Shown one piece after another: positions 18,440 to 29,287 of a DNA stretch of 64,000 bases. Location: positions 62,001 through 126,000 of the forward strand of contig NZ_JAMPJU010000006.1 in the NCBI RefSeq assembly GCF_025840185.1. The letters run 5' to 3'. How positions within the stretch are numbered: the first letter of the stretch is position 1; every line of letters begins with the position of its first letter. The stretch comes from Brenneria izbisi (lineage in GTDB: Bacteria; Pseudomonadota; Gammaproteobacteria; Enterobacterales; Enterobacteriaceae). Below the pieces are notes generated by a model that did not search any database, was not told the DNA's origin, and worked only from the letters and a program-made list of their open reading frames with translations. A program made the translations under genes and the position numbers.

Positions 18440-18618
18440 GCGTTCCGGGGAAACCGGCGATATAGCGTGTATTGATGGTTTATATAGACGATGTTTGCAT
18501 ACATGATGTCTCTATAAATGATGTTCACGTGATAACCGCGGTTTTGCTGTGAAGGCACGACATTGCTCACATTGCTTCCAGTATTTTATTTAGCCAGCTT
18601 GGGTGCTGGCTTTTTTTT
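18440..18618 (+). ncRNA. ryhB: RyhB iron-responsive small RNA (apparently long form)
   Basis: Hfq-dependent antisense RNA that represses iron-using proteins when iron is scarce. The core at 18551-18618 is nearly identical to E. coli RyhB: GCACGACATTGCTCACATTG, then CTTCCAGTATT, then the terminator. Position upstream of yhhW also fits: in E. coli ryhB lies next to yhhX-yhhW. What differs is the 5' side. The Fur box and promoter are about 110 bases before the core instead of about 25, so the primary transcript would be near 180 nt rather than about 90. The start at 18440 is inferred from promoter spacing; the 3' end is firm. Confidence 0.85.
18592..18618 (+). terminator. rho-independent terminator of ryhB
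   Basis: GCCAGC (18593-18598) pairs with GCTGGC (18605-18610), followed by eight T residues. This is the conserved terminator and Hfq-binding tail of RyhB. Confidence 0.93.
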
Positions 18619-18765
18619 GTCCGTTTCTTGCCTTACTCTGAGCGTCTTCCATCGCGTGTTGCCACATCTGTTCTGATTTTTTGAACAGAGCGTTAAGTTT
18701 TTTACGCTATCTTATTCCCTATCACCCGTTAGACTTTGATTTATCAAAACGCGGGAGTGACTGAC

Positions 18766-19461
18766 ATGATTTATTTACGTAAAGCGCAAGATCGCGGACA
18801 CGCCAACCACGGTTGGCTGGACAGCTGGCATACCTTTTCCTTTGCCGATTATTATGATCGTCAATTCATGGGTTTTTCAGCGTTGCGTGTCATCAATGAA
18901 GATCGGATCGAAGGCGGACAAGGTTTTGGCACACATCCGCACAAAGACATGGAAATCCTGACCTATGTGTTGAGCGGAACGGTTGAACACCAGGACAGCA
19001 TGGGCAACAAAGAGCAGATTCAGGCCGGCGAGTTTCAAATCATGAGCGCGGGGACAGGCATCCGCCATTCCGAATATAATGCCAGCCGTGATGAACTGCT
19101 GCATTTGTATCAGATTTGGATTATCCCTGAAAAGGCCGGGCTGACGCCGCGTTATGACCAGAAGCGCTTCGATGTTCCGCAAGGGCGGCAATTGGTGTTG
19201 TCGCCGGACGCCCGTGAGGGCTCGCTGAACGTTTTTCAGGACATGACATTATGGCGTTGGGCATTGAAACCGCAGGAACAATCGGTTTATCAGGCCCAGG
19301 CGCAACGCCGTATCTGGATTCAGGTGGTGCGCGGCAGCGTGGAGATTAACGGTCATCAGGCGAAAACCAGCGATGCGCTGGCGATTTGGGATGAAGAAAC
19401 GCTCTCGGTTCACGCCAGTCAGGACAGCGAAATCCTGCTGTTTGATTTGCCGCCGGTATAA
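18766..19461 (+). CDS. yhhW: Pirin-family protein YhhW (quercetin 2,3-dioxygenase)
   Basis: A 231-residue bicupin, the same length as E. coli YhhW, which oxidises quercetin in vitro; its physiological role is unclear. The pirin metal ligands are visible in GTHPHKDMEIL (two histidines) and IRHSEYN (His and Glu). ATG 18766 gives MIYLRKAQDRGHANHGWLDS, the family start, with GGGAGTG upstream; ten further codons upstream are open but unlike the family. It follows ryhB as in E. coli minus yhhX, and gntR is missing downstream. Confidence 0.95.
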   Translation: MIYLRKAQDRGHANHGWLDSWHTFSFADYYDRQFMGFSALRVINEDRIEGGQGFGTHPHKDMEILTYVLSGTVEHQDSMGNKEQIQAGEFQIMSAGTGIRHSEYNASRDELLHLYQIWIIPEKAGLTPRYDQKRFDVPQGRQLVLSPDAREGSLNVFQDMTLWRWALKPQEQSVYQAQAQRRIWIQVVRGSVEINGHQAKTSDALAIWDEETLSVHASQDSEILLFDLPPV

Positions 19462-19513
19462 TCGGTTGATCCGACTCGTGAGTGTTGCAAGCGCATCAGG
19501 GGGCCGTTTTTAT

Positions 19514-19534
19514 GGTGGGCTGTTCCTGCCCACC
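19514..19534. terminator. hairpin between convergent yhhW and yhgN
   Basis: GGTGGGC (19514-19520) and GCCCACC (19528-19534) form a 7-bp stem between two convergent genes. There is no clear U-tract on either side, so terminator activity is only likely. Confidence 0.4.
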
Positions 19535-19563
19535 CATTTAACCCGCGCTGAAACGCGCCGGGA

Positions 19564-20157
19564 TCACAGTTCCATATAGGCGCGCACGCCATCAAGGAAC
19601 ATCTGGGTCGAAAGCATGACCAGAATCAGTCCCATCAGTTTTTCCAGCGCGCTGACGCCTTTCTCTCCCAGCAGACGCAAAAACAGATCTGACATCAACA
19701 GAATAATAAAAGAGATGCTCCAGGCGATGAAAAGCGCGAGGGTCAGATGCGATAATTGATCCGGGTATTGGTGCGACAGCAGCATCAGCGCCGCGAGGAT
19801 CGACGGGCCAGCCACCAGCGGGATCGCCATCGGCACCAGAAAAGGCTCCTCACCAGCGGGTAAACCGCTGCTGGTTCCCTCCTTCGAGGGAAATATCATG
19901 CGAATGGCGATCAGGAATAACACGATACCGCCCGAAATGGATACTGTTTCGGTACGCAGGTTGAGAAACGCCAGTATGCGCTCGCCGGCAAAAAGAAAAA
20001 TCAGCATCAGCCCCAGCGCGATCAACATCTCGCGGATCAGCACCACGCGTCGGCGTTTCGGGTCCAAATGCTTGAGCACCGACATGAAGACAGGCAGATT
20101 GCCCAGAGGGTCCATTATTAGCAGCAACAGAACCGTTGCCGAGATCATTTCTGTCAT
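19564..20157 (-). CDS. yhgN: YhgN, MarC-family inner-membrane protein
   Basis: A 197-residue protein with six predicted helices, the same length as E. coli YhgN. The MarC/UPF0056 signatures LLIMDPLGNLPVFMSVLKH at the N-terminus, PAGEEPFLVPMAIPLVAGP in the middle and LGEKGVSALEKLMGLILVM near the end are intact. The family is often annotated as a putative antibiotic transporter, but no substrate is proven. It is divergent from asd, its usual neighbour. An AGGAG lies upstream of the ATG at a somewhat long spacing. Confidence 0.93.
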   Translation of the reverse strand: MTEMISATVLLLLIMDPLGNLPVFMSVLKHLDPKRRRVVLIREMLIALGLMLIFLFAGERILAFLNLRTETVSISGGIVLFLIAIRMIFPSKEGTSSGLPAGEEPFLVPMAIPLVAGPSILAALMLLSHQYPDQLSHLTLALFIAWSISFIILLMSDLFLRLLGEKGVSALEKLMGLILVMLSTQMFLDGVRAYMEL

Positions 20158-20363
20158 GGTGTTTTTTTAACTCCTGAAATCCTGTTTCCTAAAAATTACA
20201 GCATGGCGATATTAGAATCACTGCTAAAAAACGTAGCGCCATCGAATAAATTCACTTGCGACTTTATGTACATTTTGTATGGTGGAAATACATCATTCTT
20301 AATGTATTTACGACATTAAAATAGCCAGAATTCTTTTTATTGCCCCAAGGCAGGACAGTTACC

Positions 20364-21467
20364 ATGAAAAATGTTGGTTTTATTGGCTGGCGCGGTATGG
20401 TCGGTTCAGTTCTCATGCAACGCATGCTGGAAGAACGCGACTTTGATGCCATCCGCCCGGTATTCTTTTCCACTTCGCAGCACGGCGAACCTGCACCGGC
20501 ATTGGGTAGTCAGCAAGGCGTATTGCAGGACGCCTATAATCTGGAGGCGTTGCGCGCGCTGGATATCATCATCACCTGTCAGGGGGGTGATTATACCAAT
20601 GAAGTCTATCCGAAGCTGCGTGAAAGCGGCTGGCAGGGTTACTGGATTGATGCCGCGTCTTCTCTGCGCATGAACGATGACGCCATTATCATTCTGGATC
20701 CGGTTAACCACGCGGTGATTAAGCAAGGTCTGGATAAAGGCATTAAAACATTTGTCGGCGGTAACTGCACCGTTAGCCTGATGTTGATGTCGCTGGGCGG
20801 TCTGTTTGCCAACGATCTGGTTGACTGGGTATCGGTCGCTACCTATCAGGCCGCTTCCGGCGGCGGCGCACGGCATATGCGTGAACTGCTGGTGCAGATG
20901 GGGATGCTGAATGGCGAAGTCGCCAAAGAACTGCAAGATCCGGCATCGGCTATTCTGGATATCGAACGCAAAGTCACGGCGCTGACACGCAGCGGCACCT
21001 TGCCGACCGATAATTTCGGCGTGCCGTTGGCGGGTAGCCTGATCCCGTGGATCGATAAACAACTGGATAACGGCCAGAGCCGCGAAGAATGGAAAGGTCA
21101 GGCGGAAACCAACAAAATCCTGGGCGCCAGCCAGCTGATCCCGGTTGATGGATTGTGTGTCCGCGTAGGGGCGCTGCGCTGCCATAGTCAGGCGTTTACT
21201 ATAAAACTGAAAAAAGATGTGGCGCTGCCGGAAATCGAGCAACTGCTGGCAACCCATAATGATTGGGTGAAGGTGGTGCCGAACGATCGTGAGATCACCA
21301 TGCGTGAACTGACGCCCGCCGCCGTCACTGGTACGCTGTCAACGCCGGTTGGCCGTCTGCGTAAACTGAACATGGGGCCGGAGTACCTGTCCGCTTTTAC
21401 GGTCGGCGATCAGTTGCTGTGGGGAGCGGCTGAACCGTTGCGTCGCATGCTGCGCATTCTGCTGTAA
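20364..21467 (+). CDS. asd: Aspartate-semialdehyde dehydrogenase
   Basis: NADPH-dependent enzyme that reduces L-aspartyl-4-phosphate to aspartate semialdehyde, the branch point to lysine, diaminopimelate, methionine and threonine. The 367 residues equal the E. coli length. The catalytic cysteine is C135 in [10 protein letters not shown], the acid/base histidine lies in LRCHSQAF, and the NADP fold begins [20 protein letters not shown] 20364 is the family start. It stands as a single gene before the convergent btsS; in E. coli glgB follows directly. Confidence 0.98.
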   Translation: MKNVGFIGWRGMVGSVLMQRMLEERDFDAIRPVFFSTSQHGEPAPALGSQQGVLQDAYNLEALRALDIIITCQGGDYTNEVYPKLRESGWQGYWIDAASSLRMNDDAIIILDPVNHAVIKQGLDKGIKTFVGGNCTVSLMLMSLGGLFANDLVDWVSVATYQAASGGGARHMRELLVQMGMLNGEVAKELQDPASAILDIERKVTALTRSGTLPTDNFGVPLAGSLIPWIDKQLDNGQSREEWKGQAETNKILGASQLIPVDGLCVRVGALRCHSQAFTIKLKKDVALPEIEQLLATHNDWVKVVPNDREITMRELTPAAVTGTLSTPVGRLRKLNMGPEYLSAFTVGDQLLWGAAEPLRRMLRILL

Positions 21468-21544
21468 CGCCGGTTTGTTTGGTGGCGCAACCTGCTGGGG
21501 TTGCGCCAATGTTCTTCTTCTTCTTTCCTTCCAACGCTCGGCGA

Positions 21545-23263
21545 TTAAGCCGCCTTTCCAATATTCTCCAGCGCTTTACGCGGTGAAATCAGCGGTACAC
21601 GCACCTCAACACGGGTAAATTTTTCGGATTCGCAGACCACCGTAATGCCGTAACGATTGCCGTAGCGGGCCTTGATGCGTCGATCCACCAGATTCATGCC
21701 CAGCCCGTCGCCGCCTGCCGGTGGCTGATACATGCCTGCATTATCTTCAACCGTCAGTTCCAGCGTATTGGCGCGCATACGTCCGCGGATGTGGATATAA
21801 CCGCTGTCGATCATCTGGGAAATGCCGTGCTTGATGGCGTTTTCGACAATGGGTTGCAGGGAAAAGGCGGGTAATCGGGCTTCCAGCAAGTCGTCAGGCA
21901 GGGAAATTTCCACCGTCAGATGATCGGCGAAGCGCGCTTTCTCGATTTCCAGATAGGCATTAACGTGTTCCATTTCGTCGTTAAGCGATACCTCATCGTT
22001 GCTGCGTTTGAGGTTTTTGCGGAAAAAAGTCGACAGGGACAACACCAACTGACGGGCGTGGTTGGGATTACGACGGATCACCGCCGATAATGTGTTCAGC
22101 GCGTTGAACAGGAAATGCGGATTGACTTGCGCGTGCAGCAGCTTGATTTCCGACTGCGCCAACAACTGTTTTTGCTGCTCGAAGCGTCCGGCAAGAATCT
22201 GCGCGGACAGCAGGTGGGCGATACCTTCTCCTAACGTCCGGTTGATGCTGGAAAACAGTTTGTTCTTGGGCTCATACAGTTTGATGGTGCCGATAACGCG
22301 CTGTTCTTCGCCGCGCAGCGGGATCACCAGCGTTGAACCCAGCTTACAGTGAGAGGAAATTGAACAGGTGTAAGACACCTCGTTGCCATCGGCGTAGACC
22401 ACCTGATTGTTATCAATGGCGCGTCGGGTATGAGATGACGTTATCGGCGAGTCGACCTTATGGTGATCGTCGCCCAGCCCGATAAACGCCAGCAATTTGT
22501 CGCGGTCGGTGATGGCGACCGCGCCGACGCCGAGTTCCTCGTACAGAATACGCGCCACGCGCATGCTGTTCTGCTGATTGAAGCCCTGACGTAAAGCACC
22601 TTCCGCGCGGGCGGCGATTTGCAGCGCCTTGGCGGAAAACGCCGAGGTGTATTTCTCGAAAATCGCCCGCCTGTCGAGCAGGATACGCATAAACATGGCG
22701 GCGCCGATGGTATTGGTGATCATCATTGGCAACGCGATATCCCTCACCAGTTCCAAAGCGTTGCCGAAGGGACGAGCCACCAGCAGAATAATCACCATTT
22801 GCAGGATCTCCGCCACCAGCGCGGTCAATCCCACCACCAACGGCTGGAACAGCAGATCGATGCGATTGCGCCGCGCCAGATAGCGATGCAACAGACCGCC
22901 GATCAATCCTTCGGCAATGGTCGACAGCATACAGGCCAGGGCGGTCATGCCCCCCATGGAATAGCGATGAAGCCCACCGGTCAATCCCACCAGAAAGCCG
23001 ACCGAAGGGCCGCCCAGCATACCGCCCAACACCGCGCCGGTGGCGCGGGTATTGGCAATGGAATCATCAATGTGCAGACCGAAATAGGTTCCCATGATGC
23101 AGAATACGGAGAACACCAGATAGCACACCAGTTTGTGGGGCAAACGGATCGTGACCTGCATCAAAGGGATGAATAGCGGGGTTTTACTCAACAGATAGGC
23201 GATAACCAAATACACGCACATCTGTTGCAGTAAAGAAAGAATCAGATCGATCTGGCTGATCAT
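21545..23263 (-). CDS. btsS: BtsS (YehU)-like LytS-family sensor histidine kinase
   Basis: A 572-residue sensor kinase. The N-terminal 5TMR-LYT membrane domain spans about residues 1-195 (with GGLHRYSMGGMTAL), a GAF domain about 220-360, a HIS_kinase domain with phosphoacceptor His383 in HAQVNPHFLFNALNTL, and a C-terminal HATPase with QPIVENAIKHG and DGLGMNLVDRR. It closely follows E. coli BtsS (561 aa), the high-affinity pyruvate sensor. Its partner response regulator btsR, normally the next gene, is not adjacent: downstream lies the convergent asd, upstream an empty region. Confidence 0.9.
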   Translation of the reverse strand: MISQIDLILSLLQQMCVYLVIAYLLSKTPLFIPLMQVTIRLPHKLVCYLVFSVFCIMGTYFGLHIDDSIANTRATGAVLGGMLGGPSVGFLVGLTGGLHRYSMGGMTALACMLSTIAEGLIGGLLHRYLARRNRIDLLFQPLVVGLTALVAEILQMVIILLVARPFGNALELVRDIALPMMITNTIGAAMFMRILLDRRAIFEKYTSAFSAKALQIAARAEGALRQGFNQQNSMRVARILYEELGVGAVAITDRDKLLAFIGLGDDHHKVDSPITSSHTRRAIDNNQVVYADGNEVSYTCSISSHCKLGSTLVIPLRGEEQRVIGTIKLYEPKNKLFSSINRTLGEGIAHLLSAQILAGRFEQQKQLLAQSEIKLLHAQVNPHFLFNALNTLSAVIRRNPNHARQLVLSLSTFFRKNLKRSNDEVSLNDEMEHVNAYLEIEKARFADHLTVEISLPDDLLEARLPAFSLQPIVENAIKHGISQMIDSGYIHIRGRMRANTLELTVEDNAGMYQPPAGGDGLGMNLVDRRIKARYGNRYGITVVCESEKFTRVEVRVPLISPRKALENIGKAA

Positions 23264-23758
23264 GGCGGATCACTCTTAATCATGCACACGTTAAACGGAT
23301 TATACCTGGCTTGCCGAACATAACAGCATGCTTGAGATTACCGTATTGGCGTGAGAGAGAGACTCATCCACATCATTTATTTGGCAATAAATCCGCTGAC
23401 GTTCATTGGCTGATTACTTTTGACTATATCGCTTTTTCGCCGGATGGAAATTGATGATGTGCGATATAGGCGAAAAACACACTTCCATAACTTAGTTGTA
23501 TAAATATAAAAAGAAAAATTCGAGGGTGTCTCGGATATTTCCTCATTTTTTGGCTACGCTGAATAATAGAGAGTTAGCCAAAGAATTATTTTACACAGTA
23601 AATTATTCTTTTGCATTTTTCATTATTTATTTATCTCAACTTTATGTTTCTATTGGCTTTATTTTTAACAGTCCATCAAGGGACAGTAAGCGCATTATGA
23701 TGAACGATGTCTATAACATATTTATTTAATTCAAGTGGTTAATCAGAGGATGAATACC
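23264..23758. other. btsS-glgB divergent gap, no gene recognised
   Basis: About 495 bases separate btsS from glgB. The half nearest glgB (from about 23480) is very AT-rich. It must hold the promoters of btsS and of the glycogen operon, but I see no convincing -35/-10 pair or operator. A 77-codon frame at 23496-23729 starts with TTG, lacks a ribosome-binding site, and is not reported as a gene. Confidence 0.6.
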
Positions 23759-25936
23759 ATGCCAGAGCTTTCTGATGTGATTAACGCACTTATTGCCGGA
23801 CATTATGCCGACCCTTTTTCACTGCTGGGAATGCATCAAACCGATAAAGGTATAGCGGTCAGAGCATTATTACCTGATGCTCAGACGGTATGGGTGATAG
23901 ACGCGACTAACGGGAAAAAAGTTGTTGAATTAGAAAAGATTGATGCGCGTGGTTTTTTTTGCGGCCTGTTGCCGCGCAGAAAAAAACTCTTTCATTACCA
24001 ACTTGCCGTCACCTGGCGGCAGGAAACTTGGGTGATAGAAGATCCCTACCGTTTTGGCCCGCTATTGCAGGATTTGGATATCTGGTTGCTGGCTGAGGGC
24101 ACGCACTTACGTCCTTATGAGCGTTTAGGCGCTCATCTGGAAACGCTGGATGGGGTGGAAGGCACGCGTTTTGCGGTGTGGGCGCCCAATGCGCGGCGGG
24201 TGTCGGTCGTCGGGCCGTTCAATTTCTGGGATGGACGTCGTCATCCCATGCGGTTGCGCAAAGAGAACGGCATCTGGGAACTGTTTCTGCCCGCGGTCGC
24301 TCAGGGGCAACTGTATAAATATGAAGTGGTTGACTGTCATGGCAATGTGCAACTGAAAGCCGATCCATATGCATTTGAAGCGCAAATGCGTCCCGATAAC
24401 GCCTCTTTGATTACGCCGTTGCCGGAAAAGGTGCCGGTGAGCGACGCGCGCCGTCAGGCGAACGGCTTGCAGTCGCCGATTTCCATCTATGAGGTGCATC
24501 TTGGTTCCTGGCGGCGGCATACGGATAACAATTTCTGGCTCAGCTATCAGGAACTGGCAACGCAGTTGATTGCCTACGTCAAAGAGATGGGCTTTACCCA
24601 TATCGAATTGATGCCAGTCAATGAACATCCCTTTGACGGCAGTTGGGGCTATCAACCGCTCGGCCTTTACGCGCCCACCCGCCGCTTTGGTACGCCGCAG
24701 GAATTCAGGCGATTTATCGACGCGTTTCATGAGGCGGGCATCAATGTGCTGCTGGATTGGGTGCCGGGCCATTTCCCCGGCGATGAATATGGTTTGGCGC
24801 GGTTCGACGGTACGGCGTTGTACGAATACGCCGATCCGCGCGAAGGCTATCATCAGGATTGGAACACCCTGATTTATAACTACGGACGGCATGAGGTACG
24901 CAACTATCTGGCAGGCAACGCCTTGTTCTGGATGGAGCGCTACGGCATCGATGGAATGCGGGTGGACGCGGTGGCGTCGATGATTTACCGCGACTACAGC
25001 CGGAACGAAGGAGAGTGGGTGCCGAACCACTACGGCGGCAACGAGAACCTCGAAGCGATTGCGTTTCTGCGTTACACCAACCAGATGTTGGGTCATGCCT
25101 ATTCCAGCGCGGTGACGATCGCCGAAGAATCCACCGATTATCCGGGGGTGACATTGCCGCCTGACTGCAACGGTCTAGGGTTTCACTACAAATGGAATAT
25201 GGGCTGGATGCACGACACGCTGACTTATATGCAGCTTGATCCGATTCACCGTAAATATCACCACGACCTGCTGACGTTCGGCATGTTGTACGCCTATAGC
25301 GAGAATTTTGTCCTGCCGCTCTCTCATGACGAAGTGGTGCATGGCAAGCGATCGCTGTTGGATCGGATGCCCGGCGATGCCTGGCAGAAGTTCGCCAACC
25401 TGCGCGCTTACTACGGCTTTATGTGGGCTTATCCCGGTAAAAAACTACTGTTTATGGGCTGTGAGTTCGCCCAGGGTCGTGAATGGAATTATGACGCCAG
25501 TCTGGACTGGCATTTGCTGGATGAACCGGAAGGCTGGCATCGCGGCGTTCAGTTGTTGGTGCGTGATCTCAACCACTGCTACCGCCAGCAGTCGCCGCTC
25601 TATCAGCTTGATTTTCAATTATCAGGATTTGAATGGCTGGTGGTGGATGACCGGGAAAACTCGGTTTTCGCTTTTGTGCGGCGGGATGAACAAGGCAATG
25701 AGGTGCTGGTGATCAGCAACTTTACGCCGGTGCCGCGTTACGGTTATCGCATCGGAATCAACCAACCTGGCCGCTGGCGCGAAATCATCAACACCGATTC
25801 AGGTTACTACCGTGGCGGTAATCTGGGCAACGAAGGGCCAGTGGAGAGCGAGAATATCGCCAGCCACCAACGTCCGCAGTCATTGGTGCTGACGATCCCG
25901 CCTCTGGCGACGCTGTATCTGGTGTTGGAGGCGTAA
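23759..25936 (+). CDS. glgB: 1,4-alpha-glucan branching enzyme
   Basis: GH13 enzyme that adds alpha-1,6 branches to glycogen. The 725 residues (E. coli 728) comprise an N-terminal extension, CBM48 (about 125-225), the TIM barrel and a C-terminal beta domain. The nucleophile is D403 in [10 protein letters not shown] and the acid/base E456 in TIAEESTD; the barrel motifs DWVPGHFP and [11 protein letters not shown] are intact. ATG 23759 ([14 protein letters not shown]) has AGAGGA eight bases upstream and is preferred over ATG 23750 or GTG 23735. First gene of glgBXCAP. Confidence 0.97.
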   Translation: MPELSDVINALIAGHYADPFSLLGMHQTDKGIAVRALLPDAQTVWVIDATNGKKVVELEKIDARGFFCGLLPRRKKLFHYQLAVTWRQETWVIEDPYRFGPLLQDLDIWLLAEGTHLRPYERLGAHLETLDGVEGTRFAVWAPNARRVSVVGPFNFWDGRRHPMRLRKENGIWELFLPAVAQGQLYKYEVVDCHGNVQLKADPYAFEAQMRPDNASLITPLPEKVPVSDARRQANGLQSPISIYEVHLGSWRRHTDNNFWLSYQELATQLIAYVKEMGFTHIELMPVNEHPFDGSWGYQPLGLYAPTRRFGTPQEFRRFIDAFHEAGINVLLDWVPGHFPGDEYGLARFDGTALYEYADPREGYHQDWNTLIYNYGRHEVRNYLAGNALFWMERYGIDGMRVDAVASMIYRDYSRNEGEWVPNHYGGNENLEAIAFLRYTNQMLGHAYSSAVTIAEESTDYPGVTLPPDCNGLGFHYKWNMGWMHDTLTYMQLDPIHRKYHHDLLTFGMLYAYSENFVLPLSHDEVVHGKRSLLDRMPGDAWQKFANLRAYYGFMWAYPGKKLLFMGCEFAQGREWNYDASLDWHLLDEPEGWHRGVQLLVRDLNHCYRQQSPLYQLDFQLSGFEWLVVDDRENSVFAFVRRDEQGNEVLVISNFTPVPRYGYRIGINQPGRWREIINTDSGYYRGGNLGNEGPVESENIASHQRPQSLVLTIPPLATLYLVLEA

Positions 25937-27976
25937 ATGACGGTATTGCAAGCGGGCGCCGCCCATCCGCTGGGCGCAAGTTTTGACGGTGAAGGGGTCA
26001 ATTTCGCGCTGTTTTCGGCGCAGGCCGAACGAGTCGAGTTGTGTTTGTTTGATGAGCGGCAACAGGAGCAGCGGTTGGAACTGACGCAGCGCAGCGGAGA
26101 TATCTGGCATGGCTATCTTCCCGGCGCGCAGCCGGGGCTGCGTTACGGCTTCCGGGTGACGGGGCCGTTCGCGCCAGATCAGGGGATGCGTTTCAACCCT
26201 CACAAACTGTTGCTTGATCCCTGCGCCCGCTTGCTGGACGGCTGGGTGGTCGATGACGATTGTCTGCATGGCGGGTTCGATCAGCCCGATGAGCGTGACA
26301 GCGCCGACGTGATGGCGAAATGTGTCGTTATCGCGCAGGACTACGACTGGCAGGACGACCGTTATCCGCAGACGCCGTGGCGTCAGACGGTGATTTATGA
26401 GGCGCATGTGCGCGGGTTGACGCAATTGCACCCGGAGATTCCCGAAGCCCTGCGCGGCAGTTACGCGGCGCTCGGCCACCCGGTCCTGATCGACTATCTG
26501 ACCACGCTGGGCGTGACCGCGCTGGAGCTATTGCCGGTGCAGCAACACGCGGATGAGCCCAGGCTACAGCAGATGGGGTTGCGTAACTATTGGGGTTACA
26601 ACGTATTGTTGCCGTTCGCGGTGGATAATAGTCTGGCGGCCGGTGAAGATGCGCTGAATGAATTTCGGGATGCGGTTAAAGCGCTGCATAAAGCGGGTAT
26701 CGAAGTCATTTTGGATGTGGTGTTCAATCACAGCGCCGAACTGGATGTGGCGGGACCGACGCTTTCCCTGCGCGGGATTGATAATCGCAGCTATTACTGG
26801 CTGACCGAACAGGGCGACTACCATAACTGGACGGGGTGCGGCAACGTGCTGCGCCTCAATCATCCCGCGGTCATGGAGTGGGTGATGGAGTGTCTGCGTT
26901 TCTGGCGCGAAGTCTGCCACGTCGACGGCTTTCGTTTCGATTTGGCGACGGTGCTTGGGCGCACGCCTGATTTTACCGCCGCCGCGCCGTTATTGACCGC
27001 CATGATCAATGACCGCCGTCTGCAAGGGTGCAAGCTGATTGCCGAGCCGTGGGATATTGGCGACGGCGGCTATCAACTGGGACGGTTTCCCGCGCCGTTC
27101 GCCGAATGGAGCGATCGTTATCGTGACGATATGCGGCGTTTCTGGCTGCATGGCGACGTGTCCCTCGGCGGGTTCGCCCGCCGTTTCGCCGCTTCCAGCG
27201 ATATCTTCCGGCACCATGAACGCCTGCCTTATGCCTCGATCAATAAACTGACTGCGCACGACGGTTTTACGCTGCGCGATCTGGTCTGTTTTAACCACAA
27301 GCACAATGAGGCGAACGGTGAAGACAATCGGGACGGCGCCGACAGTAATTTCAGCCATAACCACGGCACGGAGGGGCTGGAGGCGGACGCGCAAACGCAG
27401 CAGCGCCGTTACGTCAGTCAGCGCGCCTTGCTGACGACGCTGCTGTTGTCACAGGGAACGCCGATGCTGCTGGCGGGCGATGAACACGGTCACACTCAAC
27501 AGGGCAACAACAATGCCTATTGTCAGGATAACGAACTGACCTGGCTGCATTGGGATGAGGCCGACAGCACGCTGTGCCGCTTTACCGCCGCGCTGATCCA
27601 TTTACGCCGCGCCATACCCGCGCTGACGCAGGAACAATGGTGGCAGGAAGGCGATGGCGCGGTGCGCTGGCTTAACGCGCAAGGTCAGCCACTGACGCCT
27701 GAGCAATGGGAACACGGGGAGCATCGGTTACAGATTGTGCTTTCTGAAAACTGGCTATTGCTGATTAACGCCAGTGAACAGGCGGGGACGTTTACCCTGC
27801 CAGCCGGGGAGTGGCGGCTTGCTTCCCCGTTCGATGAACCCCTGCCATTTAGCGAACCAGGTGAAACAGCATCCCTTCTTGATTCAGGCATATGGCAAGG
27901 GGATGCACGGATGGTATGCGTCCTGATAAAAACCTCTGACATAACGGACCAGAAGGAGAATAGTCATGGTGATTAA
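25937..27976 (+). CDS. glgX: Glycogen debranching enzyme
   Basis: GH13 isoamylase-type enzyme that removes the short limit branches left by glycogen phosphorylase. The 679 residues slightly exceed the E. coli 657. Catalytic regions visible are [11 protein letters not shown] (nucleophile Asp), [10 protein letters not shown] (acid/base Glu) and [13 protein letters not shown]; the CBM48 domain starts [18 protein letters not shown]. The ATG follows the glgB stop with no gap, so the two are translationally coupled, and the 3' end overlaps glgC by 11 bases. Confidence 0.96.
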   Translation: MTVLQAGAAHPLGASFDGEGVNFALFSAQAERVELCLFDERQQEQRLELTQRSGDIWHGYLPGAQPGLRYGFRVTGPFAPDQGMRFNPHKLLLDPCARLLDGWVVDDDCLHGGFDQPDERDSADVMAKCVVIAQDYDWQDDRYPQTPWRQTVIYEAHVRGLTQLHPEIPEALRGSYAALGHPVLIDYLTTLGVTALELLPVQQHADEPRLQQMGLRNYWGYNVLLPFAVDNSLAAGEDALNEFRDAVKALHKAGIEVILDVVFNHSAELDVAGPTLSLRGIDNRSYYWLTEQGDYHNWTGCGNVLRLNHPAVMEWVMECLRFWREVCHVDGFRFDLATVLGRTPDFTAAAPLLTAMINDRRLQGCKLIAEPWDIGDGGYQLGRFPAPFAEWSDRYRDDMRRFWLHGDVSLGGFARRFAASSDIFRHHERLPYASINKLTAHDGFTLRDLVCFNHKHNEANGEDNRDGADSNFSHNHGTEGLEADAQTQQRRYVSQRALLTTLLLSQGTPMLLAGDEHGHTQQGNNNAYCQDNELTWLHWDEADSTLCRFTAALIHLRRAIPALTQEQWWQEGDGAVRWLNAQGQPLTPEQWEHGEHRLQIVLSENWLLLINASEQAGTFTLPAGEWRLASPFDEPLPFSEPGETASLLDSGIWQGDARMVCVLIKTSDITDQKENSHGD

Positions 27977-29243
27977 TGACCGACATGATCCGCTGATGCT
28001 GGCGAGGCAATTACCACTGAAGTCCGTGGCGCTGATCCTTGCTGGCGGTAGGGGAACGCGTTTGAAAGATCTCACGGCGTTACGGGCCAAGCCTGCCGTT
28101 CATTTCGGCGGCAAATTTCGGATTATCGATTTCGCCTTGTCCAACTGTCTGAATTCAGGCATCCGGCGCATCGGCGTGATCACGCAATATCAATCCCACA
28201 CGCTGGTGCAGCATATTCAGCGCGGCTGGTCGTTCCTGAATGTGGAAATGAACGAGTTTATCGACCTGTTGCCTGCCCAGCAGCGTAATGCCACCGAGCA
28301 CTGGTATCGCGGTACGGCTGATGCGGTCTGCCAGAATCTGGACATCATCCGTCGTTATCAGGCGGATTATGTGGTGATACTGGCGGGCGACCATATCTAC
28401 AAGATGGATTATTCGCGCATGCTGATCGACCACGTCGAAAAAGAGGCGCAATGCACCGTGGCCTGCCTGCCGGTGCCGCTGAAGGAAGCCAGCGCCTTTG
28501 GCGTGATGAGCGTGGATGAGCAGCACCACATCCTCGATTTCGCGGAAAAACCGGCGAATCCCGTCCCGATGCCGGATAACCCGGATATGGCGCTGGCGAG
28601 CATGGGGATCTACGTTTTTAATGCGGACTACCTTTATCGCCTGCTGGAAGAAGATCGCAACGAAACCGAATCCAACCATGATTTTGGCCAGGATCTGATC
28701 CCGAAAATTGTCGGGCAGCGTTCGGCCTGGGCGCATCCTTTTACGCTCTCCTGCGTTACGTCGAGCGAGGGCGGGCGTCCCTACTGGCGGGATGTCGGCA
28801 CGCTGGAGGCTTACTGGCAGGCGAATCTCGATTTGGCTTCCGTGACGCCGGAACTGGACATGTACGATCGTAACTGGCCGATCCGTTCGGCGATTGAGTC
28901 ATTGCCGCCGGCAAAATTCGTTCAGGACCATTCCGGCAGTCACGGGATGACCATGAACTCGCTGGTTTCAGGCGGCTGCATTGTTTCCGGTTCAGTGGTG
29001 ACGCATTCGGTGCTGTTCCCCCGCGTGCGGGTCAATTCATTTTGTGGCATTGATTCAACGGTGATCCTGCCGGATGTCACCATCGGGCGTTCCTGTCGTT
29101 TGCGCCGCTGCGTCATCGACCGCGCTTGCCAACTCCCGGATGGCACGGTTGTCGGCGAGAACGCGGATGAGGACAGCCGCCGTTTTTATCGTTCGCCGGA
29201 AGGGATTGTACTGGTGACGAGGGCGATGCTGGAAAAACGTTAA
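27966..29243 (+). CDS. glgC: Glucose-1-phosphate adenylyltransferase (ADP-glucose pyrophosphorylase)
   Basis: Makes ADP-glucose from ATP and glucose-1-phosphate; the regulated step of glycogen synthesis (activated by fructose-1,6-bisphosphate, inhibited by AMP in E. coli). The 425 residues (E. coli 431) show the nucleotide loop [14 protein letters not shown], the activator region [16 protein letters not shown], the catalytic [12 protein letters not shown] and the sugar-phosphate site FAEKPANP. A left-handed beta-helix forms the C-terminus. AGGAG precedes ATG 27966 within the glgX end. The tail is six residues shorter than in E. coli. Confidence 0.97.
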   Translation: MVINDRHDPLMLARQLPLKSVALILAGGRGTRLKDLTALRAKPAVHFGGKFRIIDFALSNCLNSGIRRIGVITQYQSHTLVQHIQRGWSFLNVEMNEFIDLLPAQQRNATEHWYRGTADAVCQNLDIIRRYQADYVVILAGDHIYKMDYSRMLIDHVEKEAQCTVACLPVPLKEASAFGVMSVDEQHHILDFAEKPANPVPMPDNPDMALASMGIYVFNADYLYRLLEEDRNETESNHDFGQDLIPKIVGQRSAWAHPFTLSCVTSSEGGRPYWRDVGTLEAYWQANLDLASVTPELDMYDRNWPIRSAIESLPPAKFVQDHSGSHGMTMNSLVSGGCIVSGSVVTHSVLFPRVRVNSFCGIDSTVILPDVTIGRSCRLRRCVIDRACQLPDGTVVGENADEDSRRFYRSPEGIVLVTRAMLEKR

Positions 29244-29287
29244 TTATCATCATGATAAAATATTCATCGCAACAAACAGGAGTAATG

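Noticed and set aside
23496-23729. 77-codon frame upstream of glgB
   Set aside because: TTG start, no ribosome-binding site, composition of AT-rich non-coding DNA.
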